Shown: positions 19,489 through 29,727, numbered from the stretch's first letter. The stretch is 64,000 nt of DNA from an uncultured Persicobacter sp. (GCA_947498325.1 CANMKE010000004.1:62001-126000), one strand, 5' to 3'. The notes: generated from the sequence alone by a model not told the origin. Program-made: numbers and translations.

Positions 19489-20739
19489 CTAATAATGACA
19501 TTTAGAACATTCTAAGCCGCCAATGTCTTCAACACGCATAGGCTCTTTGCTATGCTCTGCGTGAAGCTCTACTAACTTATCGTAGTAAGCATTGCCTTTG
19601 CTATTGACTTCCGTCTTGCGGTGACAGTCAATACACCAGCCCATCGTAAGAGGAGCTTCCTGCTTAACGACTTCCATCGTCTGTACTTCACCATGACATT
19701 GCTGACATTCCAAACCGCCCACTTTTACGTGCTGCGAGTGATTGAAATAAGCCAGATCCGGCAAGTTGTGAATACGAACCCACTCGATCGGCTGATTGCT
19801 CTCGACTGCGGCATAGATCTTTTGGATCTCTGGAGAGTCGGTTTTAATCGCCGAATGACAATTCATACAGATGTTGGCAGAAGGAATGTTGGCATTTTTT
19901 GATTTGGTAACCCCTGTATGACAGTAGTTACAGTCAATATCGTATTGTCCGGCATGCAATTCGTGAGAGAATGCAATAGGCTGCGTAGGCGCATAACCCT
20001 GCTGAACACCAACATAGAAAAGAGAATCAATAACCGTTTTAGTGATCACTGCAATAAACAGGATCGTCATGATGGCAATCATCGGTTTTGATTTGAATAC
20101 ATTCGCAAGGCTGAAACGCTGTGCGATAATTTCCTGATCCTCGGCGTCCAGTTCAGATTTCTGCTGCAAGTACTGGGTCAATACTCGAACAATCATCGCA
20201 AGGACAATCAGGATCAATACCAAAATCACCAAGTTGATGATCAGGGCATACATCACAAAATCAGACACCCCTTCTGCAGGAGCTGCCTGAGCACCTTCGG
20301 CTCCTGCTGCCGGCGCGGCATCAGCAACTACGGGCGCTTTACTTGACTCCTGCTTTACGTAAGCAACAATGGAGTTGATCTCTTCATCAGAGAAATCAAA
20401 AGAGGTCATTTCTGTTTTGTTGTACTGCTCGTACAATTTCACAGCATACTCATCTCCACTTTTGATTACCTTCTGGGAGTTTTTGATAAAGGCATGCAGC
20501 CATTCCAACGGACGCCGCTCGTGCACATTCTTTAGTGCTGGTCCAACGACCACCTCATGGACCGCATGGCAGACGGTACAGTTATTCTCAAAAAGAGATT
20601 TACCTGCTGAGATGGATGCCTCGTCCGTCGGGAGTCCGTCCCCTCCGGCAGCATCCTGAGCGTGCGTGCCAGCCGTGAAGCTGAGCATCAACAGCACCGT
20701 GAATGCCAAACGAGAAAAAAAAGTTTTAAACAACATCAT
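19489..20739 (-). CDS. actA: Alternative complex III subunit ActA (multihaem cytochrome c)
   Basis: This 416-residue protein has a Sec signal ending near THAQ, a first CxxCH (CTVCH, about residue 54) in an N-terminal cytochrome c-like domain, an Ala/Pro-rich linker, two membrane helices (about residues 162-188 and 220-243), and then five more CxxCH sites (CNYCH, CMNCH, CQQCH, CIDCH, CSKCH) in the C-terminal pentahaem domain. The pentahaem part is the classical ActA. The extra N-terminal monohaem module makes six haem sites in all. It is the first gene of the act operon and hands electrons to ActE or directly to the oxidase. Confidence 0.93.
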   Translation of the reverse strand: MMLFKTFFSRLAFTVLLMLSFTAGTHAQDAAGGDGLPTDEASISAGKSLFENNCTVCHAVHEVVVGPALKNVHERRPLEWLHAFIKNSQKVIKSGDEYAVKLYEQYNKTEMTSFDFSDEEINSIVAYVKQESSKAPVVADAAPAAGAEGAQAAPAEGVSDFVMYALIINLVILVLILIVLAMIVRVLTQYLQQKSELDAEDQEIIAQRFSLANVFKSKPMIAIMTILFIAVITKTVIDSLFYVGVQQGYAPTQPIAFSHELHAGQYDIDCNYCHTGVTKSKNANIPSANICMNCHSAIKTDSPEIQKIYAAVESNQPIEWVRIHNLPDLAYFNHSQHVKVGGLECQQCHGEVQTMEVVKQEAPLTMGWCIDCHRKTEVNSKGNAYYDKLVELHAEHSKEPMRVEDIGGLECSKCHY

Positions 20740-21549
20740 AGCGATTAATAAGAAGCATTGAGTTTTATGTTTTCGTCTAAAAAAGACTTCGGTTATTTCA
20801 AATCTAACACGACCTTAATTCATTTCATAATAGGATCAATTCGGGCATTTCATCAGGCAAGTACAAACGGGCACCCAAAACACTGATATTTGTTTGAAAT
20901 AAAGGTATTTAAAGCCCTCGAGGGGATATAAAATATAGTTATTTAGAATTATTATAAATTGTCTTTTTTTAGATAAATACCATTCAAAAACATGATTATC
21001 GTCATTTCAACGACAAGCATCCGCTATTCAATCAGCGCCCTAAGGTCAGAATTTAAGTAAAAAAGAATAATTATCATTGTTCAATAGTCTAAAATAGACA
21101 TTACCGTTAAAATTACCCTAAGTCACAAAAACAGCCCAAATTCCGCAATTCACAGCATAAACGCCAAAAACGGCATTCCTATTCAGCTTTCGACTGATAT
21201 TATCAGTAAAACTATTTGTCTAATACATCCCAAGCCCATTAAGGCAAAAATAAAGCACACCCTCGGGCTTGTCTGATATATACTTTCATGGAAAATGTTT
21301 GCGCTTTTAAGCTAAAAAACTGACAATAAATTCGTCAAACTCTATCTATTTTGATTAATTAATTGATGTTTTTTATTAAATTCGGTGAACAAGCAAAGAA
21401 ACGCTAAAAAACATGGCGTAAGCAGCTCCTGCACGATACATTCAATCAATCATGACTGCCAAAAAAAATGCTTCATGGCAAATGCCGAAGCCACATTGCT
21501 TGACCCTTGTAAAACATCGCAATTAACTTTTCACCTAAAATCCATTTTT
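20740..21549. other. Long non-coding gap between the divergent actA and aconitase genes
   Basis: These 810 nt are AT-rich and hold the act promoter candidate at the left end. The rest has no convincing open frame. The plus-strand frame continuous with aconitase upstream of 21550 has no coding character. No terminator, RNA gene or named riboswitch was recognised. The size suggests a regulated leader or several promoters for aconitase. Confidence 0.5.
20799..20829 (-). promoter_or_regulatory. Candidate promoter of the act operon
   Basis: TAGATTTG (20799-20806, minus strand) matches the -7 box TAnnTTTG and TATG (20826-20829) lies exactly 19 nt upstream, close to the -33 consensus TTTG. The start codon of actA is about 60 nt downstream. 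Confidence 0.5.
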
Positions 21550-23814
21550 ATGATTTTCGATTTAGATATGATCAAAGCCCTCTACGCTAAGTTCCCTGAG
21601 CGTGTAGATGCTGCAAAAAAACATATCGGAAAGCCGCTTACCCTTGCTGAAAAAATCCTTTACGCTCACCTTTGGGAAGGCAACGCTTCTCAGGCTTATG
21701 AGCGTGGATCTTCTTATGTTGACTTCGCGCCAGACCGCATCGCTTGTCAGGATGCCACCGCACAGATGGCCCTTTTGCAGTTCATGCAGGCAGGAAAATC
21801 ACGTGTGGCTGTTCCTACAACCGTTCATTGCGATCACCTTATTCAGGCCAAAGTGGGTGCTGAAAAAGATTTGGCCAATGCAAAGTCACAAAGTTCAGAG
21901 GTATTTAACTTCCTGGAGTCAGTATCCAACAAATATGGTATCGGATTCTGGAAGCCTGGCGCGGGAATCATTCACCAGGTGGTTTTGGAAAACTACGCCT
22001 TCCCTGGCGGTATGATGATCGGAACCGACTCCCACACCGTAAATGCGGGTGGCCTTGGGATGGTCGCTATTGGTGTAGGTGGTGCTGATGCCGTGGATGT
22101 AATGGCAGGAATGCCTTGGGAGCTGAAATTCCCGAAACTGATCGGTGTAAAACTGACCGGTAAACTGAATGGCTGGACTGCCCCTAAGGATATTATCCTG
22201 AAAGTAGCGGGTATTCTGACTGTAAAAGGCGGAACAGGCTGTATCGTTGAGTATTTCGGCGAAGGTGCAAAATCCCTTTCAGCAACAGGAAAAGGAACAA
22301 TCTGTAATATGGGAGCGGAAATTGGCGCAACCACTTCTACTTTTGGTTACGATGAATCTATCGAGCGTTATCTTGCAGCCACAGGCCGTAAGGACGTTGC
22401 AGATGCTGCCAACGAAATTAAAGAATATTTAACTGCTGACGAAGAAGTGTACGCTTCTCCTGAGCAGTATTTTGATCAGGTGATTGAGATTGACCTCGAT
22501 ACCCTTGAGCCACACCTTAATGGTCCGTTTACGCCAGACCGTGCAACGCCAATCTCGGAAATGAGCAAGGTGGCCAAAGAAAACGAATGGCCTTTGGATG
22601 TTGAGTGGGGACTGATCGGATCATGTACCAACTCTTCGTACGAAGATTTATCGCGCGCTTCTTCAATCGCCAAACAAGCGGTAGAAAAAGGCTTAGCCAC
22701 GAAAGCTGAATTTGGGATCAACCCGGGTTCTGAGCAAGTGCGTTACACTGCCGAGCGTGATGGCTTGTTGGAAATTTTCGAAAACCTGGATGCTAAAATC
22801 TTCACCAATGCCTGCGGACCGTGTATCGGACAGTGGGCCCGTGCAGGTGCAGAGAATGGTGCCAAAAACACCATCATCCACTCTTTCAACAGAAACTTCT
22901 CCAAGCGTGCCGATGGCAACCCGAACACCCACGCTTTTGTAGGTTCTCCTGAAATGGTGGCGGCCATTGCTATTTCCGGCCGTCTGGATTTTAACCCGAT
23001 CACAGATACCCTGACCAACGACAAAGGAGAGCAGGTTAAACTTGATGCCCCAGTAGGCGATGAATTGCCAACCAAAGGTTTTGCGGTAGAAGACAACGGC
23101 TACCAGGCTCCTGCAGACAATGGCGAAGGTGTTGAAGTTTCGGTAAGCCCAGACTCCAAACGTCTGCAATTACTGACGCCTTTCGAGCCTTACGATGGCA
23201 AAGAAATCAGCAACATGAAATTGTTGATCAAAGCACAAGGAAAATGTACCACAGACCACATCTCGATGGCGGGTCCTTGGTTACGTTTCCGTGGGCACCT
23301 GGACAATATCTCTGACAACTGCCTGATCGGTGCGGTAAATGCTTTCAATGAAGAAACCAACACCGTGAAAAGCCAGATCACAGGCGAATATGGTCCGGTA
23401 CCTGCAACCGCACGTGCTTATAAAGCGGCTGGTATTCCGTCGATTGTAGTCGGTGATGAAAACTATGGTGAAGGATCTTCGCGTGAGCATGCGGCAATGG
23501 AGCCTCGTCATTTGGGTGTGAAGGTGGTATTGGTGAAATCTTTCGCCCGTATTCACGAGACCAACCTGAAAAAGCAAGGTATGCTTGGCCTGACGTTTGC
23601 CAACCCAGCGGACTACGACAAGATCAAGGAGGATGATACTTTCGAAACCCTTGACCTTACGGCATTTGCACCAAACAAGCCACTTACCCTGAAGGTAACT
23701 CATGCTGATGGATCGGTGGACGAAATTGTGGCCAACCACACTTACAATGAGAATCAGATCGAGTGGTTCAAATCTGGCTCGGCCCTGAACTTGATTAAAC
23801 TTCAGAATGTTTAA
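21550..23814 (+). CDS. acn: Aconitate hydratase
   Basis: This 754-residue enzyme interconverts citrate and isocitrate in the TCA cycle using a 4Fe-4S cluster. The ligands are Cys359 (in [11 protein letters not shown]), Cys422 and Cys425 (in [10 protein letters not shown]), spaced as in mitochondrial-type aconitase. The C-terminal swivel domain has the substrate-binding [11 protein letters not shown] segment. I chose the ATG at 21550 because the protein then begins [18 protein letters not shown], matching the family. An upstream in-frame start would add 55 residues without homology. It has a clear terminator and is monocistronic. Confidence 0.96.
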   Translation: MIFDLDMIKALYAKFPERVDAAKKHIGKPLTLAEKILYAHLWEGNASQAYERGSSYVDFAPDRIACQDATAQMALLQFMQAGKSRVAVPTTVHCDHLIQAKVGAEKDLANAKSQSSEVFNFLESVSNKYGIGFWKPGAGIIHQVVLENYAFPGGMMIGTDSHTVNAGGLGMVAIGVGGADAVDVMAGMPWELKFPKLIGVKLTGKLNGWTAPKDIILKVAGILTVKGGTGCIVEYFGEGAKSLSATGKGTICNMGAEIGATTSTFGYDESIERYLAATGRKDVADAANEIKEYLTADEEVYASPEQYFDQVIEIDLDTLEPHLNGPFTPDRATPISEMSKVAKENEWPLDVEWGLIGSCTNSSYEDLSRASSIAKQAVEKGLATKAEFGINPGSEQVRYTAERDGLLEIFENLDAKIFTNACGPCIGQWARAGAENGAKNTIIHSFNRNFSKRADGNPNTHAFVGSPEMVAAIAISGRLDFNPITDTLTNDKGEQVKLDAPVGDELPTKGFAVEDNGYQAPADNGEGVEVSVSPDSKRLQLLTPFEPYDGKEISNMKLLIKAQGKCTTDHISMAGPWLRFRGHLDNISDNCLIGAVNAFNEETNTVKSQITGEYGPVPATARAYKAAGIPSIVVGDENYGEGSSREHAAMEPRHLGVKVVLVKSFARIHETNLKKQGMLGLTFANPADYDKIKEDDTFETLDLTAFAPNKPLTLKVTHADGSVDEIVANHTYNENQIEWFKSGSALNLIKLQNV

Positions 23815-23842
23815 TACTGAATTTAAAGCATAAGATCATTAA

Positions 23843-23875
23843 AACGCCCACCAATTCGGTTGGGCGTTTTTTTAT
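23843..23875 (+). terminator. Terminator of the aconitase gene
   Basis: The stem CGCCCA-CC pairing with GG-TTGGGCG around the loop AATTC is followed by seven T residues, about 30 nt after the stop codon. Confidence 0.9.
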
Positions 23876-23991
23876 GTGTTGATTTTCATGCATTTAATCA
23901 TCAATTAATCTAAAAAATGGCCTCATTAATTTTGATATTCGTATATTAAAGTACCACATCAATCATTTTTTGTCCCCAAATACGATTTGTT

Positions 23992-24321
23992 ATGGAAAGC
24001 TTTATATTAAACTCGATCGGATTATTGGTTATGGTGCTTGCTTTAGGGCTGCCCATCCTTTTTATTGGCGCCATTGCGCTGGTGTCCATATTGTATTTTC
24101 AGTATCACGAACATCACCTCCACAATGTCATCCCCATGGTGATCATCAGCCAGGGCATTACCCTGCTACTGACCGCCGCACTTTACGCACTGGTTTTCAA
24201 GGACCTTCCGCTGTTGATCGGAAAAGTCATGATCCCTGCCACCATTATTGAAATCATCGTCATCCCGGCAACCCTGCTGTTTAAAGGATATGACATCAGT
24301 AAAATATTACCGAGTTATTAA
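23992..24321 (+). CDS. Small three- or four-helix membrane protein, unknown function
   Basis: This 109-residue protein is almost entirely hydrophobic, with helices at about residues 8-36, 45-66 and 72-95. A His-containing loop (YHEHHLHN) lies between the first and second. Start and stop fit well between the aconitase terminator and a following terminator, and the frame has normal composition for the genome. I recognise no family. Confidence 0.65.
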   Translation: MESFILNSIGLLVMVLALGLPILFIGAIALVSILYFQYHEHHLHNVIPMVIISQGITLLLTAALYALVFKDLPLLIGKVMIPATIIEIIVIPATLLFKGYDISKILPSY

Positions 24322-24368
24322 GCGCGTGTTTTAAACACAATCGAAATTTCAGCCATCAAAATATTCCC

Positions 24369-24398
24369 AAAAGCCGAATTTTTTTCGGCTTTTTTTGT
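24369..24398 (+). terminator. Terminator after the small membrane protein gene
   Basis: A 7-bp stem AGCCGAA / TTCGGCT with a T-rich loop is followed by seven T residues. Confidence 0.88.
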
Positions 24399-24489
24399 AT
24401 GCTTGTTAAACCTTTTCTGCCACCGCGCATCAAAAGGCTCAATATTAACCATAAGCACACCACTGGTGCTGAAATATCGACCCATAATT

Positions 24490-25329
24490 ATGAAAAGACA
24501 CCTCCTATCACTCGCCGTTTTATGGATAGCGGCCATGACCTTCACCGCCTGCCAGCAAACTGAAATGGCCAATCCTAAACCAGAAGAAGAAGAAGAAGCA
24601 TTGGCGCAAGACCTTGTAGAGGCACAAGACGAAGAAATTGTCGATCAATTTTTTGCTTCCATCGAAGATGCCGCAGAATACGAACTCATCAATGGCAATA
24701 ACAGCAGAACAGCGCAGGCTTATGCTGTTGATACCGACGAAACCACAAATAGTATCATCATCGATTATCAGGATGGCTGGCAGAACGCCAACGGCGATAT
24801 TCTTAAAGGAAAGCTGACCATCGTTTGGGAAGGCGACCGCCGATCAAGTGAACGATCGAAAACACTTTACCCAGAGGATTTCTATATCAATGGGTATAAA
24901 ATTGAAGGAACACGCCAGACCATCTGGAATAAAGAGGCGCAAAATTTCACGGTGCTGCTGGAAGATGCCATCATTACGGCTCCTGATGGTAGCGTAATGA
25001 CACGTGATGCCTCATGGACGATCAATTTACAGCGCGACGAAACCACCAACGGGCGCTACCGATTTGGAACAGCAACAGGGACTTCACGATTTGACAGAAC
25101 CTATCAGGTAACGATCAAAGAAGACGAAGCTCTTTTTTATGACAACAGTTGTAAACTTGGCCGATCACGTTTCCCCGTTTCAGGGATTAAAACCCGAACA
25201 GTTACTAAAGACGGTGTCGAACTCCGTACCAAAACCATCGATTTCGGTGATGGCAACTGTGACTACAAGGTGATGGTTACGATTGGGGAATATTCCATGG
25301 AAATCGACCTCAGACCTACCAATAGATAA
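24490..25329 (+). CDS. Uncharacterised lipoprotein
   Basis: The 279-residue product begins at the ATG giving the lipoprotein signal MKRHLLSLAVLWIAAMTFTAC; an upstream in-frame start would add 29 residues. After the lipobox comes a Glu-rich linker (about residues 28-50) and then a beta-rich domain with conserved-looking acidic and aromatic residues (about residues 85-275), containing one cysteine pair near the end (NSCKLGRSRF and DGNCDYK). Such a fold suits a surface or periplasmic lipoprotein. I do not recognise a family and give no function. Confidence 0.75.
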   Translation: MKRHLLSLAVLWIAAMTFTACQQTEMANPKPEEEEEALAQDLVEAQDEEIVDQFFASIEDAAEYELINGNNSRTAQAYAVDTDETTNSIIIDYQDGWQNANGDILKGKLTIVWEGDRRSSERSKTLYPEDFYINGYKIEGTRQTIWNKEAQNFTVLLEDAIITAPDGSVMTRDASWTINLQRDETTNGRYRFGTATGTSRFDRTYQVTIKEDEALFYDNSCKLGRSRFPVSGIKTRTVTKDGVELRTKTIDFGDGNCDYKVMVTIGEYSMEIDLRPTNR

Positions 25330-25335
25330 CAGGCC

Positions 25336-25399
25336 GACTGCTGATCTGCAACCAAATACCGAAGGCTAAACCGACGGCACAGGCTGCAGATCATCAGTC
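25336..25399. repeat. Inverted repeat between convergent genes
   Basis: A 15-bp arm (25336-25350) pairs with 25385-25399 with one mismatch, around a loop of about 34 nt. It lies between the stop codons of the lipoprotein gene and the DUF5686 gene. No T run follows directly, so it is a possible two-way transcription barrier or message-end structure, not a clear terminator. Confidence 0.55.
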
Positions 25400-25443
25400 T
25401 CCTTTACACAAAATAAAGGTGGCCAACGAACCTTTTTCTTTCT

Positions 25444-28044
25444 TTAGAAAGACAGCCCAACCTTCATCCCCCAGCTGTCATACTGCCCTTTATTGAAGCC
25501 GACAACCGCTTCCACGGATAAGAGCATAAAGATCTGCCGTAACCCATAGCAAACTTCAAAATAATGATCGAGTGATGGGTTTTGCATATAATCCAGGCTG
25601 ATATTTTCACTGATCAATGTTTTGTTCAGGATCGGTAACCGCTTCAAAAGCAAGCGTTGGGTATTGAAATTCAGGTGTGCCTCCACAGCATAATCATCCG
25701 TCCCGTTCAAATAATAAGGCAACAGTCGGAAACCATTTTGATGCTGCCCAACAATGAACTCAAACCGACGGGTATTGGGATAATAGAAATCCATCAAGCT
25801 CATTTTGTCATTGTTCAGGAATTTCGACCCCTTGACCATATAATTCAGGCTCCCCAGAAAGCCCACCTCAAATTGCTGTTCAATGCTCAGGTCAGCAAAA
25901 TCATAATTAATTTTATCGGAAAAGCCTTTGCGGTAGTGCGCACCAATGGTGGGGTATTTAGACTTGACGTGCTTCTTGACGCCCTTTTTGGTAAAATAGT
26001 AGCGGTGTCGTGGCGTATATTTCAGCCCTACTGAAACAATATTCACCTGATGGTCGAAATTCAAATCTGCACCACCATCTTCCACCACGGGAATATTGGC
26101 TGTATATCGTTCATCACGACCACGCCAAAATACGGTCGAGGAAAAATTATCCAACACGTGCCGATCTTCAAAACGGTAACCGACATCCACCATCAGCCCA
26201 TTTACAGGTTCATACTGATGCGTTAAGTGCAAGAAATTCTTTTCGTACAATTTCAGGTAATTATCCCCGAGAAAAAGGGAGGTGACGATATTTTCCAGCA
26301 CATGCATTCCCGTTGACGGGTTATAATCCGAAGTCCACTTCCCTCCTTCAACCGAATAGCTCCCAAAATGCCTTGGGGCATAATGGTGCTCAAATTTCAT
26401 TTTCAGCAATGGCGCCTTCCGAGCAAAAGTATAGCCGCCTGCAATGCCTAATTCCCATTGCTCATGCTCCCTGGTTTCCTTACTGAAAGTCATTCCTGAT
26501 GTCAGTTTAAAGCCGTCCACAGTATTGAACTGAAGGCTGTCCAGCAGGCCTGTGTAGCGAAGAATTGCACGATGATCTGGGTATTTATAGGTGTTGCCGA
26601 AAATAACATCACCAGCATGAAATTTCATTTCTGCCTGCTTGACCGAATCCTTATAGGCAGGGCTCGAGGTGACCGCCACGATGGAATCCTTTTCCGTAAA
26701 ACTCTCCTGCTCCTTGATGGTCAGTGGCACCGGGCGGACGGTATTCCAGTAATCCCCAGAGCGCTGGCGTGCCAGGGAATCCACCTTCACCTGCGAACGA
26801 ATCTCCAGGGGTGGCTCTGGCGCATTTTTCTTGGCTTCCTTCTTCACCAGCCGCTGAAGTTTTCGCATCTCCTTGTTCGACAGGTCATCTTTGGCCATCA
26901 GTTGCTGGATATTGCGCGTCCGTTCATTGATCGTCCCTATGGTATCCTCTGGAGAATCCACGAGTGTTTCTGCCACCTCTTTGGGCAACGCATGGGCTAT
27001 CTGCGCCTGAATTTCGGTATCAGGCACCACAGTGTAATTGCTCAGGGAAGTCATATAATCAAAGACGAGCTCAACCCCCATCACCGAAATATCGCCATCC
27101 ACTTTCAGCGACACGGGCATCCAAACACCATCATTCTGCGGCGCATAAAGTTGCTTCACGTGCACATCGCCAAAAGAGGTTGGCACCACCAGATTGGTGC
27201 TGTGAATAAACCAGGCATTCTCCACAATATAAATATAGCCCCGATAATATTGCTGCCCTTTTCGTTTTGGACTGAGTTTGATTTTATTGACCTGCATGCC
27301 GCGATCCTCAAAAGTCCCCTCATATTTGAAGCGGTAAAACTGAAAGGCATTACGGGAAAGTGGGGAAATCATGATGTCAGTTTTTTCATCATAAAGACTT
27401 GTGGTTACAAACTGCATCGGGTCCACCTGATCGTCGGCATCAGGAATGCTCGAGCGGTAGGAAATGACTTTCTGCTGATATTCCTGCGGTTGGCGATAAT
27501 GAACATCCACCACCGATTCCATCACCAGTGGTTTATCGAGGAGCTTCTTTTCGTCCTCGTCATCCATCATCATTTTGAACATGCCTGGGATTTTCTTGAC
27601 CGTTGCTCCCCCTTTTACATAAGCCCGCATATCATAAGACATTACCTGCTGACGGTAGAACTTCGCCAGCCCGATGGCCTTCCGCATAATATAATAGGCA
27701 GGATCTTCTGCATCGGAATTGATATTAACACCTGAAAGGGTAATGGCCTGTTCCTGCAATACAATGTTCAGTTGCTGATCCCCCTTCACTTCCACAGGAA
27801 TAATATTGAGGGCATAGCCCATGGACTGAAATTGAACCTGATGCGACCCCTTGGCCAGGGAAAGCTCAAATTTCCCTTCACTATTGGAATAGGTTCCATT
27901 CTTTTCGCCAATAACCAGAATGGTTACATTGGGCAGTGCCTCGCCCTGGGCGTCGTTTACCTGACCCGTAAGCGTATATTGCTGGGCCGAAGCAGATAAA
28001 ACCAGCGTAAAAAAAAAGAAGGTGAAAAGCAGGCGATAGGTCAT
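25444..28044 (-). CDS. DUF5686 protein with N-terminal carboxypeptidase-like regulatory domain
   Basis: This 866-residue protein has a signal peptide (cleavage near SASAQ), a carboxypeptidase regulatory-like beta-sandwich at about residues 22-110 (LTGQVNDAQGEALPNVTILV), and then a long DUF5686 region. The C-terminal part alternates polar and hydrophobic residues and ends in Phe, typical of outer-membrane beta-barrels. This architecture resembles TonB-dependent-like outer-membrane proteins of Bacteroidota without a plug. Function is unknown. A role in envelope biogenesis or uptake would be inference. It stands alone, convergent with the lipoprotein gene. Confidence 0.85.
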   Translation of the reverse strand: MTYRLLFTFFFFTLVLSASAQQYTLTGQVNDAQGEALPNVTILVIGEKNGTYSNSEGKFELSLAKGSHQVQFQSMGYALNIIPVEVKGDQQLNIVLQEQAITLSGVNINSDAEDPAYYIMRKAIGLAKFYRQQVMSYDMRAYVKGGATVKKIPGMFKMMMDDEDEKKLLDKPLVMESVVDVHYRQPQEYQQKVISYRSSIPDADDQVDPMQFVTTSLYDEKTDIMISPLSRNAFQFYRFKYEGTFEDRGMQVNKIKLSPKRKGQQYYRGYIYIVENAWFIHSTNLVVPTSFGDVHVKQLYAPQNDGVWMPVSLKVDGDISVMGVELVFDYMTSLSNYTVVPDTEIQAQIAHALPKEVAETLVDSPEDTIGTINERTRNIQQLMAKDDLSNKEMRKLQRLVKKEAKKNAPEPPLEIRSQVKVDSLARQRSGDYWNTVRPVPLTIKEQESFTEKDSIVAVTSSPAYKDSVKQAEMKFHAGDVIFGNTYKYPDHRAILRYTGLLDSLQFNTVDGFKLTSGMTFSKETREHEQWELGIAGGYTFARKAPLLKMKFEHHYAPRHFGSYSVEGGKWTSDYNPSTGMHVLENIVTSLFLGDNYLKLYEKNFLHLTHQYEPVNGLMVDVGYRFEDRHVLDNFSSTVFWRGRDERYTANIPVVEDGGADLNFDHQVNIVSVGLKYTPRHRYYFTKKGVKKHVKSKYPTIGAHYRKGFSDKINYDFADLSIEQQFEVGFLGSLNYMVKGSKFLNNDKMSLMDFYYPNTRRFEFIVGQHQNGFRLLPYYLNGTDDYAVEAHLNFNTQRLLLKRLPILNKTLISENISLDYMQNPSLDHYFEVCYGLRQIFMLLSVEAVVGFNKGQYDSWGMKVGLSF

Positions 28045-28186
28045 AAAAGTATCAGGAAGTTATTTATTTTTGGGATGTGTCGAATGAATACTGACTTAAA
28101 ATTACAATGACGTAAAATAGAACGATTTCAATACGTCTTCAACAATTTTTCAGACAATTAACACATAAATTTATTCTCCATTTCCT

Positions 28187-29056
28187 ATGAACGCCAAAGA
28201 GATCGAAAATCACCTCCGCCCTATGCTCCCGCCAGCCTCTGCAGGCCTTGTTGCTGACCTTTGGAAGAAAGACCCTTTTTCGATCAAAATCACCCGAAAC
28301 AGGCTGAGTAAGTTTGGTGATTTCAGCTATAAACCTGCCCAGGGAGCCATGATCAGCCTGAATTCCACTTTAGAGCCCATGCAGTTCCTGCTCACCCTGA
28401 TCCATGAAATTGCCCATTGGCACTGTTTTCGGAAATATGGCAGCAAACGGAAGAAAATTGCCCCGCACGGGATGGAATGGAAACGAACCTTCCAACAATT
28501 GATGGTCCCCTTTCTGAACCATGATCACTTTTCGGAAACGGCCCTGCCGCTGGTCAAAAACTACATGGAGAACCCCAAGGCAAGTTCCGCCCAAAACGCT
28601 CCCCTTTTCAAGGCGCTCAATCCTCATCAATCATCCCCTGAGAACATGAAGGAGGTGGGGCTTTTTGAAGTCGGTCAGTTGACCATAGGCGACTATTTTA
28701 TTTATCGCAAACATGCCTACCGCCTCGACCGCCATTTGGACAAAAACACCCTTGCCCACAGGGTCACCGATCAGCGCAATTACAAATTCAACAAAGGCGC
28801 TTTTGTCCAGCATATCAAGGAAGAAAAACAACGGGAGGCCTTTGAGCTTCTGGATCAACAAGCAAAAAACTTGCAGGCCGAAGCCTCCGCTGATCGTATT
28901 ACCGTAGGCGAAATCCCGATCGGCTCGGATTTCCGCTATCAGAAAATCCGTTACCGCAAGCTGAAAGACAACCGTACGCGAAGTGTCGTTCAGCAGGTTG
29001 GAACATCGAATCACTTTACTTTTCCGATGGAGGCCGAAGTAGAAAAAATGGCCTGA
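28187..29056 (+). CDS. SprT-like zinc metalloprotein with repeated C-terminal module
   Basis: This 289-residue protein has an N-terminal SprT-like domain with HEIAH (His73, Glu74, His77) and the third zinc ligand in APHGMEWK (His94), so the metal site looks complete. SprT/Spartan relatives cleave DNA-bound proteins in eukaryotes. The bacterial function is poorly known. The C-terminal half holds two similar segments, about residues 165-210 and 245-285, each starting with IG followed by F-x-Y and YR and containing a Val-rich strand. They look like a duplicated small beta module. It is divergent from the DUF5686 gene and convergent with the next gene (11 nt between stops). Confidence 0.85.
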   Translation: MNAKEIENHLRPMLPPASAGLVADLWKKDPFSIKITRNRLSKFGDFSYKPAQGAMISLNSTLEPMQFLLTLIHEIAHWHCFRKYGSKRKKIAPHGMEWKRTFQQLMVPFLNHDHFSETALPLVKNYMENPKASSAQNAPLFKALNPHQSSPENMKEVGLFEVGQLTIGDYFIYRKHAYRLDRHLDKNTLAHRVTDQRNYKFNKGAFVQHIKEEKQREAFELLDQQAKNLQAEASADRITVGEIPIGSDFRYQKIRYRKLKDNRTRSVVQQVGTSNHFTFPMEAEVEKMA

Positions 29057-29067
29057 TCAAGGGGGCT

Positions 29068-29634
29068 TCAGCCCAGGCGCTTTCGTGCCAGGCCATCCAC
29101 CGCCTGCAGCAGTAATTGTGGTGGGCTGGTGCGCCATTTGCTCATCTGCAGGTCCTGCCCACTGATTACATACTGACCGATCTGAAATTGGTCCATCTCT
29201 GCCAGCACATGTTCCCGAAAGTTCATCGCGACTATCCAGCCTTCTTCCACCTCCTCGAACCACTCTTCATAATAGGCGTCGTCAGAACCATGAAAATTCA
29301 TCACATATTCACCGATCAGTAAAAATTTATTGACCCCTTCTGCCATCAGGCTTTCAAGGATATTCCTTTTCAGGCTCATGATGTCATTATTGATGGCGTC
29401 GTTCCACTCACCAATAAATTCCATAATCACTCCACCCCATTCGTAATTAACATACAGTATTTTAACAAAAAGCGTTTCTGATCCAATACTATCCCAGGCA
29501 GGGTCAATATAGTAGCCATAAATGGTCTCAGAATACAAATCAAAATTGTACTTTTTCTCGTAAAAGGGAGAAAGCATATCTTTTGTGCTGTCGTAAAATT
29601 GATACCAGCCAGCATAAGGCTCTAAATCATGCAT
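29068..29634 (-). CDS. Hypothetical cytoplasmic protein
   Basis: This 188-residue, acidic, aromatic-rich protein has no signal peptide or membrane helix. It begins MHDLEPYAGWYQFYDST, has many Trp, Tyr and Glu residues, and an alternating pattern typical of an alpha/beta domain (for example INNDIMSLKRNILESLMAEGVNKFLLIGEYV). I do not recognise the family. The start ATG is the only one near the 5-prime end, and the frame fills the space between two well-supported genes. Confidence 0.75.
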   Translation of the reverse strand: MHDLEPYAGWYQFYDSTKDMLSPFYEKKYNFDLYSETIYGYYIDPAWDSIGSETLFVKILYVNYEWGGVIMEFIGEWNDAINNDIMSLKRNILESLMAEGVNKFLLIGEYVMNFHGSDDAYYEEWFEEVEEGWIVAMNFREHVLAEMDQFQIGQYVISGQDLQMSKWRTSPPQLLLQAVDGLARKRLG

Positions 29635-29727
29635 AAAACTATCTATTTTTTGCGTTTTTTTCTAAATTCACAGTAATAAGGCCACCGCTGTGGTGCACTA
29701 TCATAAACACAACCAAAATTCACTCAA

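Noticed and set aside
21385-21549. Upstream extension of the aconitase frame (55 codons)
   Set aside because: The extra residues have no similarity to aconitases and look like translated leader. The internal ATG at 21550 gives the standard N-terminus.
26572-27735. Long plus-strand open frame opposite the DUF5686 gene (387 codons)
   Set aside because: It is the antisense shadow of a well-supported gene. Its product is His/Ile-rich without domain features, typical of antisense frames.
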